Positions 40,701-53,640 of a stretch of DNA of 64,000 bases are shown one piece after another. Made by a program: the position numbers and the translations under genes. Origin of the DNA: Balanoglossus misakiensis (taxonomy: Eukaryota; Hemichordata); NCBI GenBank assembly GCA_040954595.2, contig CM082587.2, forward strand, positions 10,478,001 to 10,542,000, written 5' to 3'. The notes beneath the pieces were generated by a model. That model did not search any database. It was given only the letters and a program-made list of their open reading frames with translations, and was not told the DNA's origin. The first letter of the stretch is position 1. Each line of letters begins with the position of its first letter.

Positions 40701-42420
40701 AGTTAACAATTTCATAACACATGTATATGTACGTGCAACTTTGATTAAATTCTGGTTGTCAAAATAGTTTGTTGTAAATTTCTTTGTTTTTGGATTGCAA
40801 ATCTTCTTAACCAAATGTTCAGTTTCTTTGAAAGTTGCTGTTAACAAGGAGAGTTGGTACACCCAACTTAGACATGTTTAAATAACTTTAATATGCCAGC
40901 TGTTACAGAGACCACCAGCTATTCTATTTTGAATTAAAGAGTTTATTACACCTATCAAAAAATATTTTTCATTGTTTGACTGTAAACTAAAATTGCATTC
41001 ATGATTTGAATTCTGGTGTCGTTTTTTTTTTATTCTCGTCGATGAATAAATGTTACCCTAATAAATGTTCACTCCTTCAAAAAAATCTCTGTCTGAACGG
41101 CCCCGTTACATGTGACGTCATTGGGGGCTCTCCTTCGCTTTTAGTCTACAATTCATCGCATCGAGAGGCGTACATGTCGTCTACTTGACTTTTATGGCGT
41201 CAACGGTAAACACGGTCAGTGACGAGGCATTTTGTTGGGAGAGTATAAGATTCAGACAGTAGCGATGGAGAGTTTTGGGCTCTTCGTCGCTGCTTTCAAG
41301 GAAATTCCTGTCACAGCCGTATAGATTTGAACCAGCAAGGCGTGAGGTGAGGTCTCTCCTCAACCTGTTCGGGCTGGTGGGGAATCCGTCGATGTACCGA
41401 GCGAAGAAATGCCTGCAAGCGCGGGTCGAGATTCGCCAGAGTCTTCTCGAGTGGGAAATATAGATTGGTGAATAAGCATCATTTTCTGTTTGTTTGTTTT
41501 TATTTTACAATAAATATTCAGGGAGTGGTTCAGTGAAACTCAAATATTCTCGTAGCAGATCTGCCTCCTGATACGGAGGTCTGCGCTCGTCTGATCACCG
41601 ATATATACACTAAGAACCCGGTGCGCGGCACTACGCCATGCCGACACGGTCCGTACTAAAACATCATTGCTGACATCTCAGTTGTGAAAAAAACGTAATG
41701 GGACGACAAATTTCATACATAAATATCACAGATAAACTCCCTGTTCACAAGCGACCGATTACCCAAAACTGGCATAACACCGGTACAGTTCCATTCATCA
41801 TTACCTTTACGGTGATGTAGTGACCTTTGGGCCGTTTTGTACGAAGCGCTCCCATTTTTCTCTCAGTCCTTTGCTTTTCGGAAATCTATGTACACTATGT
41901 ACACTACGGATAGTGTTTTTACAGCCCCCGACGACGCATCGTTTGATAATAATGATGGAAACGCGGGACTCTCGCTTTGGGCTAAGCTGTGCAACGATAT
42001 CACTGTTTACATACTGGCAACGACTTCCCCCAATGACGTCATGTCACGTGGTCTATACGCGGCAAATACGAATTGAGATTTTTTCTGAGGGACATGAATT
42101 TCGACGATTTTATTAATGAATCATTAATTATAGAAAACCACAGCCAAAATATAATGTCTTGATTTGGATAAAATGGTTATTTTACTAAATGAATCTTTTA
42201 CACTCAAATGAAATAAAAATAGGTGTAATAATTCCTTTAACAGTGGTGGGTCAGTGAGCAGGGCTGACTGAAATAAGTTGCTTGTCATATGTGTTTGTAC
42301 AGACAATGTTTGGTCAAAAATACATTTTTCTATCTCTGTTTTGGATAGAAAATCTTCTTAACCAATTGTTCAGTTTCTTTGAAAGTTACTGTTAACAAGG
42401 AGAGTTGGTACACCCAACTT
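40701..42420. other. Mostly non-coding; one GC-rich coding-looking island
   Basis: 40,760-40,875 recurs at 42,345-42,420 (CTTCTTAACCAA.TGTTCAG...GGTACACCCAACTTAGA), so the array unit is larger than the duplication itself. The GC-rich island at 41,200-41,520 is described separately. Confidence 0.45.
41265..41463 (+). other. Possible short gene or exon, unrecognised
   Basis: A GC-rich island in AT-rich DNA. ATG 41265 opens a 19-codon frame; the next frame is open from 41275 to a stop at 41463 (Arg/Leu-rich, R-R-E-V-R-S-L-L-N-L-F-G-L-V) and an AATAAA lies at 41,511. A one-base shift would join the two. No family recognised. Confidence 0.25.
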
Positions 42421-42468
42421 AGAGCTACTATGACTGGTTACTAACTTCTATGTCTATTTGATTCATAG

Positions 42469-42542
42469 ATGCTGCCTGAGATTGTCTCATTTCAACTCTG
42501 GATTCTCTTCCTCGTCCGGGGCGAGTTTAAGACCGCTCAATG
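42469..42542 (+). other. Exon-like module a (copy B)
   Basis: GATTCATAG acceptor and GTAAGC donor; 74 nt against 75 in copy A, with about four differences. Confidence 0.35.
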
Positions 42543-43724
42543 GTAAGCATGACTTGCTATATATTTGCTTTTATCGGGCGTTGCAACCGAGACAATAGGA
42601 AGCAATGTATGTCTACGAACTAATTTACACATTCCAGTTATCAATACTTTTTTCCCCTTCGAATTCTGGCCTCGATTGCCTGTGATATGATCGTGATGAC
42701 ATGAATTAAATGGTCAAGTTCAAATCTTCATGTGAAGCATGCATAAATTAAATTTGGATGCATTTCCTTAACCATATAGCTAGAAATTACTCCCATACCA
42801 ATACACGAGGAGAGACCGTAATTTTGGCTGAAAGTGTGCTAGTCCAACACTATGCTTAATCAATCTGGCTAAGAGATCTGTTATTATATTAGACACATGA
42901 AGGAAAGTAATGTTGTTTAGAGTGACATAAAACAATACTTTAGGCCTGAAAGAATAATATAAATCATGACACAAACAGGCTGGATTCTTTTTTCAAAAAT
43001 GTGTGCAGATTGGCCCATGGTAACCAAAGCCAGAGAAGCGCAGTTCTGAATTCGAAAACTCTGATCAGTACCAGAAACTTGCCCAAAGCTACCAAATGCA
43101 CAAAAAGTTTTGAGAATTTTTATAAAGATAAAAAATCACCAAGTGACTAGTGGGCTTGTCTATGTTCAATGTCTTCCCTGGTAGCAACATCTACTTCTGC
43201 CACCATGCCATGAGATATACTGACAGCTACGTTTGAAACATTTTAGTATACTGATATTCAAAGTTTAAATTTTAAGGCTTACTTTTCTATACTAAAATAA
43301 ATGTTTTATAATTGCCAACAATGTACATTCTTATGCTAATCAGTTGTATGAAAAGTGAGGTGGATCAAATGTAAGTTTCATTTTCACAACAAACATAAAG
43401 AAATCCCTGTACAGTGTTACGTAGATGTCAAAGTGTGTGTACACCTGTCGTTTACAGATATGATGTCAGTTTCGCTTGTCACCTAACTGCCATGTTTGTG
43501 GTATACCCATGTGGACCACTTTACTGCAGTACTGATGTAAATGGAGTTTCAAGATCGCTGTTACAGATTTCTCTGATTCGTATTCCACTGTTGTACATTA
43601 TCGCAGCACAGTCTGACCCTACATTATACCATGTTTTGCATATTTTCACCAATTAGTATGGCCCAGATAATTCTAAAGCAAGGTTGATTGGTTACTAATT
43701 AATATGCATATATTTGATTCACAG

Positions 43725-43797
43725 TCTTAAACACAGCATTTCAACGTATGCCGGAGGAGGAAGAGAATACCTAGGCCTGATCCAAGACCGCTTTCCG
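43725..43797 (+). other. Exon-like module b (copy B)
   Basis: Identical to 36,775-36,847 over 73 nt, same acceptor and donor. Confidence 0.45.
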
Positions 43798-44240
43798 GTA
43801 AGCACAACTTGCTCTGTATACATGCTCCATAGCTTGTTTGTAAAGGCTACCTTTTCCCATCAAATAGTGAAGTCGCCCTTTCAAAATTATGGTGGTGGCA
43901 AGTCACAACTGGTTATCATGGAGAGTCGCATATACTTACCAGCCCACGCTAGCCATGACTTTACAAATGTTTCCGTCATATTATGCAGAAAATTCTGGCT
44001 GCCTTAAATAGGTTTTCACTTTGCGCTAGGGGGTCAAATCACATTGCATTCTGGGCGAAAAGTCCACAACCAACTGTAGTAAGAGATAGAAGAAATGATA
44101 CATTTTTTTGTATTTCATGCTTTGGTCAAACATGTCTGTCTCTGTAGTTAGCATATTAAACTCATTAATTAAACTTTTTTCACATTTTGTTATTTAGTCC
44201 GTTAAAAAGTTCTAGAATGACCCATTATCACTTTAGCTTA

Positions 44241-45014
44241 GGCTCCATTCACAAACACCTCTGGAGGGGGGGGGGGAGAATTTCATTTTTTACCGCTAAT
44301 TTTCACATGCCCCCCGTACACAACCCGAAATATTTTCAAATCCCCCTTCTGCACTGCCAAAATTTTGAAATCCCCCCCCCCCATTTTCTTTCACAGAGCA
44401 AAACACATCACCTATCTATCTTGTAAAAAAGAAAAACATCGCTCCCATGAAAAGACTTTGAAACTGATGTTTCCCCTCATCAGTGGGTATTAAAACTGAA
44501 CATTGTTTTTATTTTTTATGTATTTGTATTCTGTGTTGGGAGACATTGTAAACCGAGAATTGAAGGGGGTGGGTGTGGGAAGGGGTGTCCCCCTCCCACG
44601 TAAGAAAATTTTATAAAATACAGAGCTCAAAGCTGCATTTTAATGAACCGGGCAAAAGCAAATTAACTCAAATACCGGTATGTTGGGGAGGACAAATTTA
44701 ACCGTCGCCGCTCAAAGTTATCATGGGGTGGGGGCAAGTCCCCTGACCTGGGACACTAGACAATGTTTGAACCAGTCAATGATTGAAAGGTGTTGATGAA
44801 TGGAGGGGGTGGGTGTGGGAGGGGGTGTAAAATAAAGGGCGCGAAACTGCATTTTTGTGGACTCAAAATAAATATTTAGTCGTCAAAGTTTTCAAGTCCC
44901 CCCTTTCAGTCCCTAAATTATTTCAAATCCCCCCTTACATACCCTCAATTTTTTCAAATCCCCCCCGCAATTCTCCTGCCCCCCCCCCCTCCAGAGGTGT
45001 TTGTGAATGCAGCC
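44241..45014. mobile_element. G-run MITE, copy 3 (inverted relative to copy 2)
   Basis: 774 bp, same termini as copy 2, flanked by TTA (44238-44240, 45015-45017). The order of subterminal blocks is reversed relative to copy 2, and the insertion point differs by 18 bp in the duplicated flank. Confidence 0.88.
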
Positions 45015-45639
45015 TTATGAACTCCCATTTCTTTAACATGGCAACAATCGGCCATCAATTGTCGACCATATGAGATTTTCATCACTCACTTAGGGTAGCT
45101 TAAGGGAGAATTGTATAGGCATGACTTGGGCTGTAAATTTCATGAAATAGCTACATGCCTATTGTTAACAAGCAGCTGACTGTACTGAAAGACTGGAAGT
45201 GTTGTGTACTTATTTTACATATTCAATATTTGTAATTAGACCATGTCATGTATATCTTGGGGATTGCTCGATCGCAATGTCTCTGCTGGTACAATGTCCT
45301 TTTAACTTGTACAGTAATATGGTAGTGATTGTAAGTTTGTGTGCGGCATTTGTAAATTATTTTCAATTTATAAATTTTTTGTAAGTTTCTTCATTCTCAA
45401 ATTGCTTGCCTAACGTACTGCTTTAAAATTTAAATTTTGGTATGATTTTGAGTAGACTTTTTGTTTCAAAATTATTTTCGACACTTGACATTTTGGGGTG
45501 ATATGATTTTACATGGAAAATCTGATTTCCCAGTAATTCGGTTGACAGGATTTTCACCATATCTCTAAATCATGAAGTACATGTATCAGAATTGCATCAG
45601 GCCCCCAAAATTCTAGTCGCCCTTGGCAAGTAATATTAG

Positions 45640-46830
45640 CCATTGTTGTCCAAGGACGTTGACGGTACAAGTGGTTTTTACACTTACTATGTAGGCATTT
45701 TATCAGAATTATTAGGTCCCATTTGGTGCAGGTATATGTATTTATACCATGGGACCTTATGGGATCAGTTGCACCTGTATATATGGATGTCTGTACGGAT
45801 GTTTGTCTGTATGTCTATCAATATCAAACACTTGGAAACCACTGGCATGTGACCTTGATATTTAGTGTGGAGATGCAGGCAGGGCAGTAGGTGGGAGTTG
45901 TCAAAATGAAGTTGTCATTGCCAAAATATGCAAATTAGCTGGGAAAGTGTCAAATTCGTCAAAACTCGGGAACTCAACAACTACTGAGCAAATTGCTTTC
46001 AAAATTGAAAATTGGTATTCCTGTAAGTTATGTTAACCTCACACAGTTCTATATGTTGTGAGCTAATAATGTGAATTTTCCATTTGTATTTTTTGTCTCT
46101 TTCCACATTATCGGTAGAAAATCTGCTTTTCTGGAATTGATCAGCTGACTTATTTGAAATTTAGTATGAAGCTTCATAGGTGATCTGAGTTACCATAGTT
46201 TTGTAAGGACCCATTTGCTTTACCATGGGACCTTATGATATCGGTGGATGTATGTATGTATGTCTGTATGTCCGTCTACATCACAAACTTGAAAACCGCT
46301 AAGCATATGACCTCGATATTTGGTGTGTAGATGCAGGCCAGGCTGAAGATTGGAGTTTGTTCAAATGAAGCTGTCATTGCCAAAAATATGCAAATTAGCT
46401 AGGAAAATGTGAAATTGGTCAAAACTCAAACTCAACAACCACTGGTCACATTGATTTGAAAATCAGTATGCATGTACCTTATGTCTACCCCAAACAGTCC
46501 TGTATGTTTTGAGCTAATATTATCGATTTTTAATTTTTTATGCCAAAAATCCTTTATGCATTTTTTGTATTTTTCCACATTATTGGTAAAGAAATCATCA
46601 TTTCTAAAAGTTATAGGCCTCATTCTTTGAATTTTCGTATGAAGCTTCTAATGGTTGTCTGAGTAACCAAAGTTTTGTTCAAATTGTTGAAACATTTGCA
46701 TATTTAAATTTTGAGCAATTTTTGCCATTTTTGGTCATTTTTTTTTCTTTAAACCTGCATGCCAGATTGATTTGGTAGGCATATTCCTAAGGGTAAACTG
46801 AGTAAGATGTTGTAAAAATGTGATATTATA
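45640..46830. repeat. Dispersed AT-rich repeat family, copies
   Basis: Two copies, starting near 45,712 and 46,205 with TAGGTCCCATTTGG or AAGGACCCATTTG and ATGGGACCTTATG, then simple TATGTATGTCTGT and the shared body. Confidence 0.85.
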
Positions 46831-47547
46831 TATTGTGTTATTGGGGAGGGGGGGGGGTTACTCAAACATTTATAACACCCAGCAACTTTTGGTACTGGCA
46901 AGGTTTGTCCTCCAATGATTTCAACATCCTGCTAGGAATACAACCTCTCCGCAACTTCATAAATATAGGGCATGACATTGCAGGTTTTTTGAGAACACTG
47001 TTTAAAATAACCCTCATCAAGCCTGTTAACTTATTTAGACAGACTATTATCCAGAATGAAACGAAACATGGATGCATTAAAAAGATCTTGTGCAATAAAA
47101 ACCAAGTTGATCATAACAATTATTTGCTACGTACAACATGTACATCACTAATAGAAGTTATGGCTATAAGCATAAACCTGTTTGTTTTGCTATCTTCACT
47201 ATTCATGTTATCTGACTATATTAATACATTTGCAAGCATACTGTTTCAGACATAGCGAATTTGATAAACATCTACAAATATATTTTTACCCGTTGAAGTT
47301 ATCAAAATCCAGACACTTGACAAAAGGAGATTTTTCATCCCCTCTATAGATTGATAGTCTAACATAGCAGGCAATCTGTTTTTAACAATTGCAGAAGCCT
47401 TCATAAAAAGTTGTTGGCCAGAATGAAAGCTTGGGGGGACGTAGGGTTTCCTACTTTTTAGGTTATTTTTTCTATGGCCCCCAAAAGTTATGACAAAAAA
47501 TTGATGACCCCCTTGGAATTTATAACTCCCCCCCCCTCCTATCATAC
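46831..47547. other. Possible G-run insertion in the dispersed repeat
   Basis: Begins with a G-run at 46,846-46,857 and ends with C-runs at 47,505-47,540 (AATTTATAACTCCCCCCCC), interrupting the dispersed repeat that resumes at 47,548. Possible inverted ends around TTATAA next to G/C runs. A 140-codon plus frame (46,833-47,255) inside it has no recognisable motif. Confidence 0.35.
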
Positions 47548-49130
47548 CCTGTCCATATTCTTATAAATGTCAGTAAACGCCATACAGTCCTGTATGTTTT
47601 GTTTTGAGCTAATATTATGAATTTTCTATTTTTATTGTTTTGTCTTTTACTGCATTTTTGGTAAAAAAAATCTTCATTTCTGAAAGCGATAGCTTTTGTT
47701 CAAATTGCAAATTGTTGTGAAATTGGTATATTTATAATTTTGAGCAATTTTGTAATTTTTGCTCAGAATGCAGATTCCTAGGGGGGTAACCCAAGTAAGG
47801 TGTTGTAAAAGATTTGTTTAAAAAATAAAAATATATTTGTAGATGTTTATCAAATTCGCTGTGTCTGGAAGCGCTTGTCAGATTGCTTTGAACTTTGGCA
47901 GGAATGTTCCTTGTAGTGATTGAAGTAAGATGGTGTACAATTATAGTGATTTTTGCATATTTGTGTTTTTGCTACTTTTGAACAAATGTAGTTTTGTTTA
48001 ACCCCCATCTTACCCTATCCATATTCAAATAAATATGAAAAGAAATTTCTCACAGATATTATTTACTTTGATAATACTATCATTTGTGCAACAACTAATC
48101 AATCAAACAGTCAATAATCATAAATTGGGAGTTCAAAAATATCTATGAGGGAGATTTAAAACCCTGTTAGCAACAACTGTTTGCCATGTTTTCAGTATTA
48201 ATGTTTTGTGTAGCTTCTGCAGTTTTTAGGTCCCATTTTGTATGTACCATGGGCCTTATGGAATCAGTTGCGTCTGTATTTATGTATGGATGTACTGTAT
48301 TTTCACGAGTTAAATTTTTTGCGATATCGAGAGAGGCCATTGTTTCGCGAGTATTAATTTTCGCGTCTCTTATTTAATTCACTGCATCGTTATCTTCAAA
48401 AACATTTACGCGACTTTTTATTTTAACGTTATTTTGGCTCTTGCGTATTTGGCGAAAATTAATTGCTCGCGAAAATAAAGTGTTTTACAGTATGTCTGTC
48501 TGTTTGTATGGATGTATGTCTGTATGTCCGTCCACATCAAAAACTTGCAAACCGTTGTGCGTATCACCTCGATATTTGGTGTGCAGATGCAGGCTGGGCT
48601 GTAGATTGGAGTTTGTTAACATGAAGTTGTCATTACCAAAATATGCAAATTAGCTGGAAAAATGTGAAATTGGTCAAAACTCGCAAAAGTCAACAACTGC
48701 TGGTCAGATTGATTTGGAAATTGGTATGCAAGTACCTTATGTCTACCTCATACAGTCCTGTATGTTTTGAGCTAATATTGACTTTCTATTTTTGATGCAT
48801 TTGTTTGTATTTTTCAACATTATTGGTAAAAAATCTTCATTTCTGAAAGTGATCGGCCTACTTCTTTGAAATTTAGTATGAAGCTTCTTATAGGTTGTCT
48901 GAGTAACCATGGTTTTGTTCAGATTGTTGCAAAAATTGCATATTTATAATTTTGATAATAATTTTTTTGTCATTTTTTCCCTCTGAGACCGCTTGTCAGA
49001 TTGCTTTGATTGATTCGCATTTTGGCAGGCATGTTCCTTGTGGTGATTGAAGTTAAGATTTTGAACAATTTTGGTTATATTTACATGTATGTGTTTTTGC
49101 CACTTTTGAACAAATATTTGGCAGACACAA
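47548..49130. repeat. Dispersed AT-rich repeat family, further copies
   Basis: Partial copy at 47,548-47,990 and a fuller one at 48,226-49,130, the latter split by the MITE at 48,295. Confidence 0.8.
48295..48490. mobile_element. Small TA-flanked MITE
   Basis: Imperfect termini CTGTATTTTCACGAG and CGCGAAAATAAAGTGTTTTACAG, TA on both sides (48293-48294, 48491-48492). It interrupts the dispersed repeat within TATGTATGGATG | TGTCTGTCTG. Confidence 0.7.
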
Positions 49131-52100
49131 GAAATAGTCTAAACATTATCAGTACATTACTAAAACAGTGTAGGTACACTGTACTATAAACTGAGGAAGA
49201 TTAGTGACTATTGTTTGCCAAAAATTGTCCCAAGTCAGTTCTCAAGCATAGCAGAATAGTAGCTTTGAGTAGCAAAGTGTGATGATTTAAAATGTAAAAA
49301 GACAACACCAATCTCTAGCTCTGCTCTCAGCACTGCAAAAGTTATCAGACAGGTAGATAGATGTTCAGTCATCCTATGTCTGTCAACACTTTTCTTTTCT
49401 GAAATCACTGGTGCAAGTGCTTTCAAATTTGGTGTGCAGGTTTCTTGGGGTAGCGAAGTACTGCGTGTTCAAATTGTGTTGAATTCTGCATATTTGTAGT
49501 TTGGAACAAGTTTTTTGCTGTTTTTGGAAGAAAAAAGCTAAGCTCGTAGATTACTTTGACTTTGCAGGTTTCTAGGTATGACACAAGTTGTTTCTTCAAA
49601 ATATGGTGAAATTTGCATATTTGGGGGGAAATTTTCTCTGAAATTTAGTATGGATCTCCCTGAGGTATGTGACATAATCTGTAATTTTGTATTTTGGAGA
49701 CAGTTGCCTTTTTATACAAACAAAAAATCTTGTCAGAATATGCATGTCTGATTGCCATGTCCACAGGGGTGATCTAATTTTATTTACATTATAACCGAAT
49801 CTGTAAAGTTTTCATAATGATCTTTAAAATAGGTACGTCTAATTGATTTGATGATTGGTATGAATTGTCCCTTGGTGATCATAGTCAATGCTTTTGAAAT
49901 TCTGCTGAATATTGCATTATTATTTTGTCCGAGTCTGAATAGTAGTCATCTTCTCTGAAACCCCTTGACCTAAGTCAGGTGTCAAATAGTACAATTTGCA
50001 GATTTGTTGCATTGGAGATATTGTTGCAGTTTTTGAAATTCAAGATGGCTGCCAATGTCTGTGTTAACTCTATGGACAAACATTTATGTAAATACTTTTC
50101 TGAAAACAAGGTGGTGAACATCACATTTTTGTTTACAAACAGTAATAGAAATAGCTATCATTGTTTCTTAAAATCTTAACTTGTAGGATTCTTTTTCAAT
50201 CTCTGGCATCTGCAGAGACAATTAAACAACTCTATAAAAAGTCTTATTGCTTAGTACTGACACGAGGTGGTAAAAAGATGTGCAGCTTTTGACTTCTTAC
50301 AGGCTTACACTTTGTTAGTAATATGAGTCCCTATTGGTATTGTGCTGGGTTTTTAGGAGCTTGGGCCCCATTCCCTGGATATTTTGTACACCTTGCTCTG
50401 AAAACCTGCCACACCTATGCTTCTTGAATTTGTCACAGTTGTCCTTGCCAATGAGTGTGCACCTTGAAATTCAAATCAGTCATTTGACCTGGCAGACATA
50501 TTCAATTGAAATTTTTAAATTAATGCAAATTAGCTGGGAAAATTTGAAATTGGTCAAAACTCAGAAACTCGACAACCACTGGTCAGATTAATTTGACAAT
50601 TGGTATGCAAGTACCTTATGTCAACCACATACAGTCCTGTATTTTGAATAGTTTGAATGTTCTATTTTTAAGCATTTTTTGCCTTTTTCTTCATTTTTGG
50701 TAAAAAATCTACTTTTCTAGAATTGATGAGACGACTTCTTTGAAATTTAGTATGAAGCTTCATATAGGTGATATGAGTTACCATACTTTTGTTAAAATGT
50801 AGGAAATTTGCATATTCATAATTTTGGAGCAATTTCGGCCCTTTTTGAATTTTTTTTTCTAAAACCGCTTGTTACATTGCTTTGAAATTTGTTAGTCATA
50901 TTAGGGGTAGCCCAAGTAAGATTTGCACGTATGTTTTTTCAAATCAACTTGATGAATTGAATAGTATATTTTTGGGATGATTTTTGCCATTTTTGGTGAA
51001 AACTCTTCTCAGAACCCCCCACAGTACGTGAAATATCCCATGAATCATTCTGATTTGTACAACCAGAGATTACTCGGTCAAACCAGGCAAAGTTCACATG
51101 TGTAGAGAAAATTGTAGACCACTAATACAAATTTTGAGAGCATGCTTTAAAGGCGAATCTTATTGTCAATTACCATTTCAAATGATAAACAAAATCATGC
51201 ATTATTGAAAGAGGAGATACAAATTTTATAAAATAAGCAATTGCATAGCCAGCCGATACAAAAAAGTTTGAAGTAAAACAGGGACACTTGAAACACTTGT
51301 TTAATCAAACAAAAAGATATTGATTTTTTTCTATTGACAGAACAATGGAAATTTACATGTTAAAGGCACGTAAGCTGCAACTGGATAAAAACATTAAAGT
51401 TTTAAATAATCTCATATATGCTTTTAATCATGTCTATTCAATAATATTTCATGATAATATATCAAGCTCAACACTTATTTATGACAAAATGGCCAAAAAT
51501 TACAGAAAAACGAAAATTCCTGCAATTTTAAAAAAAGTGCAATATTGCAATGAAAAATGAAAATCTGATGTCTCAGTGGTGTACATTTACTTCCATGAGC
51601 TCAAGTGGATGAGATCATGTTTTGTTTATGAAGTTTCATAACCGGAAATGCAACATTTTCATTGTTTCTTGCATTTTCCCACGGTGGCGGCCATAATCGC
51701 TTGCGGCAAAGCTTTATTATTTATCTGGTTAAAACTTGCATACGCACTCATATTTAAGGTTTATAATGCTTGTGTATAGTTCACTGCCTTCATCTGCATG
51801 GACTAATGGTAGTGCAGTATGAAACAAAAATTATGAAAATTATCCCAAAAGTTACAGCTTACGTGCCTTTAACTTTCAACAGAGACTGGCCACCTCAGTT
51901 AGTCATTGCTTCTTTCCTCTTAAGTGTGACATTTGACGTACATGAATGAATACTTTGATTTCTATGGCTTTTAAATTTTGATTTTGAAATTTTCACTCTA
52001 ATTCCTCAACATAATTTTTCTAGATAAATCTTAATACAGTTATATGTACTTCATATCATTCTTAGTATCTAAAACAGAAAGTAATTAAATGGACAATCTC

Positions 52101-53640
52101 GATGATACAAATCATGGAGAATTGTGGGTAAAATATCGTACTGTTCCCCCTCTACCCCCACTGCTTTAAAATTTGATTTAAAGGTTTCAGGGTTTGTTCT
52201 CATGATAATTTACAGATTGATTTGACAATTGGTATGCAAGTACCTTATGTCAACCACATACAATCCTGTATTTTTTGAACTAATAGTTTGAATGTTCTAT
52301 TTTATGCATTTTTTGCCTTTTTCCTCATTTGTGCTAAAAAATCTACCTTTCTAGAATTGATGAGTCAACTTCTTTGAAATTTTAGTATGAAGCGTCATAT
52401 AGGTGATATGAGTTACAAGACTTTTGTTGAAATGTTGCAAAATTTGCATAATGATAATTTTGGAGCAATTTCAGCCTTGTTTAATTAATTTTTTTTCTCT
52501 AAAACAGCTTGTTCCATTGCTTTAAAATTTGTTAGTCATGTTAGGGGTAGCTCAAGTAAGATTTGCATGTATGTTTTTCAAATCAACTTGATGAATTGAA
52601 TAGAATATTTTTGAGGGATCAAATCAAATCAAATCAAAACAAACATTTATAAAGCGCCAGAATCAATAAGAATGTTATTTCCAAAGGCGCTGAAAGTATA
52701 ACATCAGTGTTCGTAGGCTTTGACAAATAGAAATGTCTTGAGTTTTTGTTTGAAAATGTTGAGACTAGAAGCCTGTTGAATGTCAGATGGCAGAGAATTG
52801 TTTTGAGTCTGTACTTTGGTACACACAACTGGTTCCTTGAGCTGGAGCGCAGAGCCCGACTAGGCTTATATGATTTTTGATTTGAAGGTTTCAGGGTGTT
52901 TTCTCATGATGATTTACAAAACCTATGACTGATTACTTTGAAATTTGAGTAGAAAGTTAGTTGGATGTGTTTGTTTAGATAATGGAATCAAATAAAGTTA
53001 TTCATTCTTCACCTTCATTCTTCACCTCATTTCATTTATTGGCTGGTTTGTCTATTGTATCAGGGCAGAGTACTTGCCATCCCACCCCACCGATGCAAAC
53101 TTTGAGTGGCAAAAGTAAAATTTGTCGTAACATTGAGTTAATTTGCTTTTGGGCTCACTAAAATGCAACTCTGAGCTCTGTATTTGTACAAAATTTTCAT
53201 TAATTGGCTGGTTTGTCTATTGTACCAGGCCAGCATACATAAGATCAAGATGTTTTCGGGGCTGGGGGGGGGGCATCATATTTTATTGCCTCTCTATGTG
53301 TGTGTCTGTCTGTCTGTACTCCTGTGTAGACATTTTCTAGTATAATCACTAAATGAGACCACAGTGTCCTTGACGCTATTTTTTGTGATTATCAATGACC
53401 CCGGGGTAACCTTTGACCAGCTTTCATATATCTTGGTATTCACAGCAGAATACAGCCTTGGCATACCCTGGTAACCATGGGAACCGTTTGGGCCCCACCA
53501 ATAGTGCTGGCAGCGTTAATTTTTAAATGATTTCTTCCTATCGTTTTCTTTATCAATGATGATGACTTGATCTAATCAGATTAAAAAAATAATTTCATTC
53601 TTTTTTTACATTAGGTTCTTTGGTAACACTGCTGCTGGAG
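49131..53640. other. AT-rich repeat stretch, no supported gene
   Basis: Contains degenerate family copies (49,400-49,960; 50,500-50,960; 52,190-52,620), an unclassified AT-rich ORF at 51,345-51,560, and at 53,030-53,240 a fragment with the core of the G-run MITEs (GGCTGGTTTGTCTATTGTA, TTAATTTGCTTTTGGG) without termini. Confidence 0.5.

Larger units (their letters stand above)
42421..45700. repeat. Segmental duplication, copy B
   Basis: Partner of 36,183-39,600. Has extra segments at 42,684-42,780 and 42,986-43,611 that are absent in A, and no LINE at the site equivalent to 37,365. Confidence 0.9.

Noticed and set aside
46833-47255. 140-codon AT-rich plus-strand frame
   Set aside because: Starts in a G-run, has no recognisable motif, and lies in an apparent insertion within a repeat.
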